A stretch of DNA of 64,000 nucleotides, taken from positions 62,001 through 126,000 of the forward strand of contig RHKP01000011.1 in the NCBI GenBank assembly GCA_008363215.1, given 5' to 3'. Numbering within the stretch: the stretch's first letter is position 1; the number at the start of each line of letters is the position of its first letter. This stretch comes from Cyanobacteria bacterium CYA. Its GTDB lineage: Bacteria; Planctomycetota; Phycisphaerae; Phycisphaerales; UBA1924. The notes beneath the pieces are model-generated. The model had not been told where the DNA came from and ran no database searches. It saw nothing but the letters and a program-made list of their open reading frames with translations. Positions 34,754 through 42,220 of this stretch are shown piece by piece. The translations under genes were made by a program, and so were the position numbers.

Positions 34754-35825
34754 TGATGAACCCGTTGTAGCGGACCTCGATCGTCTCTTCACTGCGCACG
34801 TCGGTGCGGATGAGCAGTTGTCCGAGAATCCGCCGCTCCTGCGGGTGGGCCCGCCCGCTCATGACGACCTTCCAACTCGTCGGGTTCTTGGCATCCTCGG
34901 GCATGAACTCAAAACTCACGTCGGCCGTGGTGTCCCGTGCCTCGATCTGGCTGATATGGAACGGCTGCCCGGAGCGGCTCTGCACGCGGAACTCGCGTGT
35001 GAACGACTGGCCCCGCTCGATCCGACCCAGCGAGATTCGCGGGGGGGTCACCTGGATGTCGCCCAGCACCTGCGAGAGCACCTGCGTGCGCTCCACCGGC
35101 GCGCGCCCGTCGTTGGTGCGCATCGTCAACTCGGCGGTGTGCATCCCCACCGGAGCATCCTCGCGCAACTTGATGATCAACCTGGTGGCGCGCAACTGCT
35201 CCTTGTCGATCCCGATCTCGCGCACCTCCGTTTGGCCCAGTTCGACCGTGAACACGTCGGGCATGGTCGTTGTCGCCAGCGTCACCTGGAAGTCCTCGGT
35301 GCGCCCCGCGACGTAGAACTCCATCGTCTTGCCCTTGCCCTTGTCCACCTGCCCGAACTGCAGCAGCGTCGGTTCAAACACCACCAGTTGCTTGACGTGT
35401 GCCTTGATGTTCAGTTTCACGCTCGGCTGCGTCGAGTCGTTGGTCTCCAGCGTCACCGACCGCGCATCGTTGCCCCGCTTCCCGTGCGGGTTGTACCGGA
35501 CGATGACTTCGCCCTGCTCGCCGGGCTGGTAGATCTTCTTGACCAGTTCCGGCACCGTGCACCCGCACGTGCTCTTGACCTCCCCGATGATCAGCGGCTC
35601 GACCCCGGTGTTCGTGAAATGGAACACCACTTCCTTCGGCTCATTGTCCAGGATCGTGCCGAAGTCGTGTTCGGCCCGATCCACCGTGAAGCGAGACGCG
35701 GCCGGCTTGAGGGCCACCTCGGACTCGGTCAGGGGCGGCAGCGGAGGGGGCAGGGCCGCCCCAATTGTCGACACACCCGTCAGCAGGCCCGCAAGCACCA
35801 TCGCATGGATTCGCCGTGACATCAT
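34728..35825 (-). CDS. DUF1573 secreted protein
   Basis: 365 residues from the ATG at 35825 (GAGGGG upstream), starting with a signal peptide. The N-terminal domain has the DUF1573 signature: DFGTILDNEPKEVVFHFTNTG, then IGEVKSTCGCTVPEL and YQPGEQGEVIVRY. The rest is further immunoglobulin-like strands with repeated 'F G.V..G' patterns, about three domains in all. The function of DUF1573 proteins is unknown; they are abundant in planctomycetes and Bacteroidetes. It is the first gene of the operon with the rhodanese and MauE-like genes, suggesting an extracytoplasmic complex. Confidence 0.9.
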   Translation of the reverse strand: MMSRRIHAMVLAGLLTGVSTIGAALPPPLPPLTESEVALKPAASRFTVDRAEHDFGTILDNEPKEVVFHFTNTGVEPLIIGEVKSTCGCTVPELVKKIYQPGEQGEVIVRYNPHGKRGNDARSVTLETNDSTQPSVKLNIKAHVKQLVVFEPTLLQFGQVDKGKGKTMEFYVAGRTEDFQVTLATTTMPDVFTVELGQTEVREIGIDKEQLRATRLIIKLREDAPVGMHTAELTMRTNDGRAPVERTQVLSQVLGDIQVTPPRISLGRIERGQSFTREFRVQSRSGQPFHISQIEARDTTADVSFEFMPEDAKNPTSWKVVMSGRAHPQERRILGQLLIRTDVRSEETIEVRYNGFINVGTEPGN

Positions 35826-36006
35826 CACCCCTCGCTGTACAGTGGCTGCCGCTCTTCTCACCGCAGCCGACCTACAAAACTACCCAACCTCCGTCCTGTG
35901 CTGACTCTAGAACCTTCGTTCGTTTCCGGACGACGGCCCGGCAAGCCAGACCCTAGCACACTTTCGCCCCAGTCTGCCCCCCACGTCGAGTCCTGTTTCA
36001 AAACAG

Positions 36007-37380
36007 TTACCCGACAGGCCCCTCCGGCTTGCCCAGCCCTCCCCGACGGTTTGACATCGCCTGCCCGAGAACTCCAAACCCGACCGCCCCCAGCACCGTG
36101 AAACCCAAGGCCACGGCGAATACCCACGAGCCGCGGCCCGGGTAGGACGCCTCCATCATCACGTAAATCTGCATGCCCAAAACCGGCGCCAACAGCCCCC
36201 GCACCCCGGTCAGCGTCACATGCACACCCATGTACTGGGAGGAGCGCTCGGCCGGAGCAAAGTCCAGGTGCCCCAGCGACCAGGCCAATGCACCCCCCGC
36301 AAAAGCAATCCCCTTGAGCACCGCGCCGGCGTAGAGCAGCCACAGGTCGGCCTCCAGGGCCGCAACCAGATGCACCCCGATCGCCAGCACAAATGACCAC
36401 GAGTGGATGGCGCGAAACCAGACGATGTGAACCCTGTCGAGCAGCCTGGCCCACATGGGGATGAACAAAGGCAAGGTGATCAGCGGGATGGTGTGATTGA
36501 CCAGTACGCCTTCGTAGCCCATCCCAAACCGGTCCTTGAGCAGCACCGTCAGGATCGGGCTCATCATCAGATTGCCCATCCCAAGCAGCATCTGGCAGAG
36601 CATGAACCCGGCAAAGCCCCGGTCGCCCGTCAGCACGCGCATCATGGCCGCCGGATTGAACGACGGGCGGTCGAGCAACTCGGCCTGCTGCTCCAGCGCG
36701 ATCAGACGCCGATGTTGGCGCACCCGGATCTTCGAAAACCGCCACACCCCCAGCATCCCCACCAGCGCCAGCAGCGGCGTCAACGCGTGGTATGACCGGG
36801 CGTCCCATTCCATGCAAAGCCCGATCAGCAGCCCCGACACGGCCACGAACTCCGACTGCACCGTGGTCAGCCGACCCGTCAGCCTGGCCCGCTCGCGCGT
36901 CGGGTAGTTTGACGCCCAGACCGTCGAGCGCAGCGTCTGAACACCGGCGTAGCACACGCGCGACACCACCACCGACAGCACCAGAAGGTGCAAGCCGAGC
37001 GATGAACGGGGAATCAGTGCCAGCCCGGCCACCAGCACCAGCATCGAGATCTGGAGGCTGGTGATGAACGGCACCTTGGGGCGCCCATGTGCCAGGCGCA
37101 CCCAGGCAAAACTGATGATGTTCGCCACTGAAGGCGCCGCCGCCACCGTCGCGACGGCGAAGTTGAGCATCATTTCGCTCACCACGCCCTCAAAGGCGTT
37201 CTTGACGATGACGCCGACCACCGTTCCCTCGGTGACCGCCACCGCCCAGGACAGGCACAGACTCGACGCCAGTTCGTGCCGGTAGTTGGGCCTGCTCATG
37301 GACGGAACGCCACGCGAAGAAAACGGCATCAGCCCCGTGTCCATGAACGGAATGAATCGTCGCGGGCTCTCGTCTCCCAT
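36007..37380 (-). CDS. Major facilitator superfamily transporter
   Basis: 457 residues from the ATG at 37380. It has about twelve hydrophobic segments in two halves, separated by a charged loop (RRLIALEQQAELLDRPSFN) in the middle. A typical MFS loop is seen as ARLLDRVHIVWFR between later helices. No substrate-specific motif is recognized. The gene is divergent from the methyltransferase at 37463, with 82 bases between them. Confidence 0.85.
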   Translation of the reverse strand: MGDESPRRFIPFMDTGLMPFSSRGVPSMSRPNYRHELASSLCLSWAVAVTEGTVVGVIVKNAFEGVVSEMMLNFAVATVAAAPSVANIISFAWVRLAHGRPKVPFITSLQISMLVLVAGLALIPRSSLGLHLLVLSVVVSRVCYAGVQTLRSTVWASNYPTRERARLTGRLTTVQSEFVAVSGLLIGLCMEWDARSYHALTPLLALVGMLGVWRFSKIRVRQHRRLIALEQQAELLDRPSFNPAAMMRVLTGDRGFAGFMLCQMLLGMGNLMMSPILTVLLKDRFGMGYEGVLVNHTIPLITLPLFIPMWARLLDRVHIVWFRAIHSWSFVLAIGVHLVAALEADLWLLYAGAVLKGIAFAGGALAWSLGHLDFAPAERSSQYMGVHVTLTGVRGLLAPVLGMQIYVMMEASYPGRGSWVFAVALGFTVLGAVGFGVLGQAMSNRRGGLGKPEGPVG

Positions 37381-37462
37381 CGCGGCCTTTCCTCGGCCCC
37401 ACGGAAGCAATCTTCCCCACCCGGCGGCGCGATTCAATCGCGAGCCCTCTACGCTTTCCCCC

Positions 37463-38278
37463 ATGCCTGAATACGTCCTCGGTACCGACGAGCAGGAACG
37501 CATCCGTCTTGGACTCCAGCATCGGCTCTGGGCAGCCCACGCTCATCAGGCCTGGGAACGCGCCGGGCTGCGCCCCGGCTGGCGCGCCCTCGACGTCGGT
37601 TGCGGGCCCGGCTGGGCGTCCATGGATATGGCTCAGATCGTCGGACCCACCGGCGCCGTCTTCGGCGTCGACGAGTCCGAGCAGTACGTCGGCTGGTTCA
37701 ACCAGGGCATGCGGGCAAGCGGACTTCCCTGGGCCTCGGCCGTCCAGGGCGATGTCCACCAGATCGCCCAGACCGCCGGCGGACACGCACCGTTCGATAT
37801 GGGCTACGTCCGCTGGGTGCTCTGCTTCATCAGAGACCCGGGCTCGGTGGTCGCCCAGGTTGCCGGCTTGCTCAGGCCCGGGGGACGCCTGGTCATTCAG
37901 GACTACTTCAACTATGAGTCGATGACGCTGGCGCCGCGCCGGGCGGCCTTCTCGCGCGGGATCCAGGCCGTGGCAAAAAGTTGGCGTGACCGCGGCGGCA
38001 ACCCCGATGTCATGGGCGAAATGCCCGCTCTGCTCGGCAAGGCCGGATGGCGCGTCATCCATCGCGAGGTCATTCAGCGCGTCGCACACCCACACGAGCA
38101 GATGTGGACCTGGCCGACCATGTTCTGGAAGACGTTCATCCCCCGGCTGGAGAGTTCGGGCTATCTGACGCCACGGGAACGCCAGGCATTTGAGCAGGCA
38201 TGGACAGAAGCGGCCGATGATCCCGATTCGTTCATCCACTTGCCCCCCGTCTACGAACTCATCGCCGAGAAACCCTAG
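37463..38278 (+). CDS. SAM-dependent class I methyltransferase
   Basis: 271 residues. Motif I is ALDVGCGPGWAS (about residues 47-58), motif II is VFGVDESEQYV and a later strand is LLRPGGRLVIQDYF. This is the standard Rossmann methyltransferase acting on a small molecule. The substrate cannot be read from the sequence; the nearest general type is the ubiquinone/menaquinone methylase superfamily. It is divergent from the MFS transporter, and a functional link (modify and export) is possible but unproven. Confidence 0.88.
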   Translation: MPEYVLGTDEQERIRLGLQHRLWAAHAHQAWERAGLRPGWRALDVGCGPGWASMDMAQIVGPTGAVFGVDESEQYVGWFNQGMRASGLPWASAVQGDVHQIAQTAGGHAPFDMGYVRWVLCFIRDPGSVVAQVAGLLRPGGRLVIQDYFNYESMTLAPRRAAFSRGIQAVAKSWRDRGGNPDVMGEMPALLGKAGWRVIHREVIQRVAHPHEQMWTWPTMFWKTFIPRLESSGYLTPRERQAFEQAWTEAADDPDSFIHLPPVYELIAEKP

Positions 38279-38346
38279 TGTCGGCATTGAAACGCCCGCC
38301 CGGCTTTGGCAGCCGAGCAGGCGCATCGAGGGGACCAGAGATTCGA

Positions 38347-39039
38347 TTATCGGCGCCGGCGCAGCGTGCTCAGGCCCAGGACGCCGAGCATGGCCACGCC
38401 CGTTCCCGGCGCGGGCACCACCCCGACGTTGTCCACCGCCATGATGAAGTTGGTGAACCCGAAGAAGTACCCGGGCACGAAGGTGGTGAACGCGATTTCG
38501 TCCACACCCGACAGCACGTCCTGCACACTCACTCCGGCCGGCAGAATGGGCTCAAAAGTGTTGGGGTCTTCGTCGCCGGCGCCGAACCAGCCGCCGGGCA
38601 GGTCGACCGCGCTGGTGTCCAGCGTGGCCTGGAAGGTGGTCCAGTCCGAGGTGTCGGCGCTGCTCAATGTGCCGAGGTGGGCGTAGATCGAGGTGAACCC
38701 ACCCCATCCTGGAGTGTCGTAGTTGCGAAGTTCGATCACCAGGTCCCGCGACACCTCGTTGCCGATCATGTTGATCGAGTTGATCTGGATGTCGACGGTG
38801 AACGTGAGGTTTCCGCGCCCTCGATAGTCTCCGGTGAAGGCGGCCGTGCTGTTGCGGATGTCGGCCCCGAACACGTCGAGCACATCGACATCCATGTTGG
38901 CGCCGGGGTTGCCTCCGGTGGGGGAAATCGTGTCGCGTCCGCTGACCGACCAGCCCTCGGTGCCGTTGTCAAAGGTGGTCACGTCGGCGCACGCCGCGCC
39001 GGCCGTCGCCATCAACGCCAGGATTGCCTGCTTCATCAT
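38347..39039 (-). CDS. Secreted PEP-CTERM-like protein
   Basis: 230 residues from the ATG at 39039, preceded by GGAG. A signal peptide (MMKQAILALMATAGAACA) is followed by a beta-rich domain of the 'laminin-like / choice-of-anchor' type, rich in Asp, Asn and Gly. The C-terminus VPAPGTGVAMLGVLGLSTLRRRR is a short hydrophobic helix preceded by P-A-P and followed by four arginines, the planctomycete form of a PEP-CTERM sorting signal. It is expected to be exported and processed at the cell surface. Divergent to the next gene, with palindromes between them. Confidence 0.82.
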   Translation of the reverse strand: MMKQAILALMATAGAACADVTTFDNGTEGWSVSGRDTISPTGGNPGANMDVDVLDVFGADIRNSTAAFTGDYRGRGNLTFTVDIQINSINMIGNEVSRDLVIELRNYDTPGWGGFTSIYAHLGTLSSADTSDWTTFQATLDTSAVDLPGGWFGAGDEDPNTFEPILPAGVSVQDVLSGVDEIAFTTFVPGYFFGFTNFIMAVDNVGVVPAPGTGVAMLGVLGLSTLRRRR

Positions 39040-39047
39040 CGTCTCCT

Positions 39048-39123
39048 CAGTATGCTGCCCTTGGATTCGTACGAACACACGGGTGTGTTCCGCTTGTGCT
39101 GAGCATAGTTTCAGCATATGCTG
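39048..39123. promoter_or_regulatory. Palindrome cluster between divergent genes
   Basis: The region holds GAACACAC-GG-GTGTGTTC (39073-39090), a perfect eight-base inverted repeat. It also holds the 12-base palindrome CAGCATATGCTG (39112-39123), with two related half-sites (TCAGTATGCTG near 39048 and GCTGAGCATA near 39099). The position between the PEP-CTERM-like gene and a putative regulator suggests operator sites. Confidence 0.5.
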
Positions 39124-39128
39124 GGCAC

Positions 39129-40406
39129 ATGTCAAGAGGAAAGTCGAGCAATCGAATCATGAACTTGAGCAGTGCCCCCATTCGGGTGGAGGTGTCCGCC
39201 GAGCAGGATCTCGGGACGGCCGACGCCGCCGGGCTCGACCAGATCCTCCAGGCGCTGTTCCAGGCCCTGCGAGGCCTGCTGGCCGACCTACCGCCCGAAG
39301 CCCAGACTGCCAGCGGGCTCAGCCGGGCCTGTGGCGTGGAGCGGACCACCTGTCAGCGGGTGGTATCGGCGGTGATCTCCCCGTATCCGGGACTGGGGCT
39401 GCTGGAAGCGCTTCCCGGACCTCGCGGGCTGCGGACGCTGCTGGAAGCGATCAAGGCAGCGGGTTTCACCTTATCTGACGGGCAGGGCCTTTCAGATTGC
39501 ATCACTCGGCTCGATGCCGACATCCGGCGCCTGGGCGGGAGCCGCAGCGGACTGCTCCGGCGCATCGCCGGTGCGGCGGCCGCGGCGTCCGGCACGCCGG
39601 GAAAGGAAGATGGCTCGACCCGGCAACGCCTTTTCGAGGCCAGCGCCGAACTGACTGGGCGCTGGTCGGACCTTTGGCTGGCGTCGCATGTGTACACGCC
39701 GGGCCCGTCGCCCGATCGGCTGATCCAGTCGCGCGTCCACGGGTTGGTCGGACATCGCGCCCGCCCCGACGCGGTGCCGTTGACGTTTCATGTGTTCAGC
39801 ACGGAGGCACGACCGGAGCATTCGGAGGAAGTGGGGGTGTATCGTTCGCTGGTGGAGGGCGCGCCGGACGCGATTCTGCGGGCGTTTTCGACGCAGCCGC
39901 TGCCGGTGGTGCGGTCGAAGGAGCCGGGCGAGCACATGGTGCAGACGATCGACCGGGAGCCGGGCGCACCCGAGGCCGAGCCGATCGACCTGATCTTCGG
40001 AATGCGCGGGTTGATGACGCACCCGGCGAGCCGTCCGAACAGGCTGGAAGAGGTGTGGGCGCTGGTGAACTTCCCGGTGCGCCGAATGCTCTTCGACGTG
40101 TTTCTGCACCGGACGCTGGCGCGGCAGTGCCTGCCGGGGCTGGACCAGCACCTCTGGCGCCCGGACTTTTCGACACAGGTGGGCGAGCGCTGGCAGACAC
40201 GCTTCGCGTACCCGGTGCGGCTCGAACTGCTCTCGCCGGGCAATGCCCGGAGCGACGCGTACGAGCGGTACCCTCTGCTGCTGGGGTTGATGTTTGAGTC
40301 TGGGGGGCTCAACCCCGCGGATTACGTCGGGTATCGGTGTGACGTGACGTACCCGGCCTGGCGCACGGGGTACCGGATGAGTTTTGACTTCGGGGGTGAG
40401 GATTAG
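39129..40406 (+). CDS. Unknown protein, possible DNA-binding N-terminus
   Basis: 425 residues from the ATG at 39129; an ATG at 39159 is also possible. I do not recognize a named family. Residues ~30-110 contain a helix-turn-helix-like segment (TASGLSRACGVERTTCQRVVSAV), compatible with DNA binding. The remaining ~270 residues form a globular domain with many conserved-looking aromatic and proline residues, ending in YPAWRTGYRMSFDF. There is no signal peptide or membrane helix. The palindromes immediately upstream suggest autoregulation, so a planctomycete-type transcription factor is a reasonable guess. Confidence 0.6.
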   Translation: MSRGKSSNRIMNLSSAPIRVEVSAEQDLGTADAAGLDQILQALFQALRGLLADLPPEAQTASGLSRACGVERTTCQRVVSAVISPYPGLGLLEALPGPRGLRTLLEAIKAAGFTLSDGQGLSDCITRLDADIRRLGGSRSGLLRRIAGAAAAASGTPGKEDGSTRQRLFEASAELTGRWSDLWLASHVYTPGPSPDRLIQSRVHGLVGHRARPDAVPLTFHVFSTEARPEHSEEVGVYRSLVEGAPDAILRAFSTQPLPVVRSKEPGEHMVQTIDREPGAPEAEPIDLIFGMRGLMTHPASRPNRLEEVWALVNFPVRRMLFDVFLHRTLARQCLPGLDQHLWRPDFSTQVGERWQTRFAYPVRLELLSPGNARSDAYERYPLLLGLMFESGGLNPADYVGYRCDVTYPAWRTGYRMSFDFGGED

Positions 40407-40419
40407 GACGCGCGGGGGT

Positions 40420-40761
40420 TCACAGTCCGAACCAGCGGCGGACGAGGCGCGGGGCCACCGCCAGCGCCGCGACCCCGATCGCCAGGGCGATGATGCCCAG
40501 GGCCCAGGTTGGTACGAGGAACGCGATCGGGACGCCGACGGCGATGAGGAACAACCCCACCATGACCGCGAAGCCCAGCCCGCGGTCGCGTGGGGGAGTT
40601 TTATTATCGGACCCGCGCAATTGGAAGTGGGTGAGTTTGCCGCACTCCGGGCACCGGGCTGATCGGTCGACGATGGGCGTGCCCGAGAGGTGATATCCGC
40701 AGTGCTCACACTCTGCGTTGCGGGTGATGAGGATCGGCTCGGGGGTGGGCGTGTCGGACAT
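40420..40761 (-). CDS. Zinc-ribbon membrane protein
   Basis: 113 residues. The N-terminal part has two cysteine pairs (CEHCGYHLSGTP...CPECGK), a zinc-ribbon arrangement common in small planctomycete membrane proteins. Two hydrophobic helices follow (FAVMVGLFLIAVGVPIAFLV and ALGIIALAIGVAALAV). The function is unknown. It converges on the preceding gene, 13 bases away. Confidence 0.72.
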   Translation of the reverse strand: MSDTPTPEPILITRNAECEHCGYHLSGTPIVDRSARCPECGKLTHFQLRGSDNKTPPRDRGLGFAVMVGLFLIAVGVPIAFLVPTWALGIIALAIGVAALAVAPRLVRRWFGL

Positions 40762-40973
40762 GGGTGAGCAGCGTAGGAAGTCGGGGGCATGTCAAGAAAT
40801 GTCGGCGCCCGCAGTGGATAGGGCATCCAGGGAGGCTTCCGGTCGTATAGTCCAGCGCCGTCGGCTGCGGCCTGGTCTGGTCGCGGGCAGGTTTCGTGTT
40901 GACTTGGACGGCGTTGGATGCGGTGTGGAGCATCCGAGCGCGGATCCCATCGGGTCGGGTCGAGGAGCCGAGC

Positions 40974-42131
40974 ATGCGCTCGAGGACGGACATGAAGGCA
41001 AGAGGGTTCAGCCTCGTGGAGTTGCTGACGGTCATCGCCATCATCGCGCTGGTGATCTCGATCATCATCCCGGTGCTGAGCGGGGCCCGGCAGACGGGCA
41101 AGCGCCTGGCGTCGCAGCAGTTGCTCAGCGACATTGCCGGGGCGGCCGGTCGATTCAAACTGGATAACCAAGGGCGCAACCCCGGGTATTTCTCCGAGCG
41201 CCAGATGGGCAGCGCCGAGAACGGGGGACGCGGGATGTCGGGCATGGAGAACGCGATGCTCGACCTGGCCGGAGCCGGCGCGGTGATCGGCAACGTGTTC
41301 GATACGCCGCTGGACGTGAGCCAGGGCGACATCGCGGTGGGCCCGACGAGCAATACGCGTGAACAGGTGGTGGTGCGGGCGCCGCTGATGGGAACGGACA
41401 AGGGGTCGTACTTCGCCCCGTCGCGCGAGTATTACGAGGCGCAAGTCGCCGGGACGCAGCAGATGAGCAGCGTGCCCGGGCATGCCGGGGCGAGCGAATC
41501 GGCGTTGCAGTTGCTCGACGTGGTGGATGCGTTCGGGAGTCCGGTGCTGTTCTGGTCGGCCGACACGTACACGCTGCCGCGGGTGAACAGCAGGGACCAG
41601 TTTGCCGCGATCAACTCGGGGGGCAACCCGGCGTTGTTTTACTGGAACTCGAACGCGGCGTTCCTGAGCGCGACGGCACTTGGGCGCAAGGGGTATGACC
41701 AGACAGTGCCCCCGCAGCCGGGCGTGCAGGGGAGCCTTTTGGGGGCGGGAGCCGGGGATTTGGAGCGAACGCTCAGCATGACCGCCCTTCTTGGTAGCAT
41801 TTCAGCACCCCGCGCACCGAACGGTCAAACGGTTGATCAATTGCTGGACGAAAATTCAGAGACGAGCATCGAGAACTTGTTCCCGGGCCTGGGGCGCGGA
41901 GCCTTCGTGCTCCAAGCAGCCGGGGCGGACGGCATGTACATGAGCAGCAAAGAAAAGGGCTTCTCGACGGTGGCCCCCCACGCGCGAAATCACATCGAGT
42001 ACGGGTTGAATTTCAAGTATTGGGATTCCTTTAACAACAGAGCCCACCGTCTGACTGACGACAACGGGAACCCGACGACGCGCGACGTGATCGCCGAGTT
42101 TGACGACATCGTCGTCGGCGGCGGGGGCTGA
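40974..42131 (+). CDS. Prepilin-like / type II secretion pseudopilin protein
   Basis: 385 residues from the ATG at 40974 (GAGGAG upstream). It opens with a class III prepilin leader, KARG followed by FSLVELLTVIAIIALVISIIIPVL, in which the glycine-phenylalanine junction and E5 are the peptidase and assembly determinants. A large extracellular domain of about 330 residues follows, with no repeats. Planctomycete genomes carry many such single pseudopilin-like proteins. It is followed after 89 bases by comEC; both could serve a DNA-uptake or secretion apparatus, but this is only an inference. Confidence 0.85.
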   Translation: MRSRTDMKARGFSLVELLTVIAIIALVISIIIPVLSGARQTGKRLASQQLLSDIAGAAGRFKLDNQGRNPGYFSERQMGSAENGGRGMSGMENAMLDLAGAGAVIGNVFDTPLDVSQGDIAVGPTSNTREQVVVRAPLMGTDKGSYFAPSREYYEAQVAGTQQMSSVPGHAGASESALQLLDVVDAFGSPVLFWSADTYTLPRVNSRDQFAAINSGGNPALFYWNSNAAFLSATALGRKGYDQTVPPQPGVQGSLLGAGAGDLERTLSMTALLGSISAPRAPNGQTVDQLLDENSETSIENLFPGLGRGAFVLQAAGADGMYMSSKEKGFSTVAPHARNHIEYGLNFKYWDSFNNRAHRLTDDNGNPTTRDVIAEFDDIVVGGGG

Positions 42132-42220
42132 GTTTTCACGAGTCATGCTGAACGGGCCGCCACCGGTCTGCCTGCGCGGGCGCGGGTTCGGCGGCTCGTT
42201 TTTGCCGGGCGCGGTACGCT

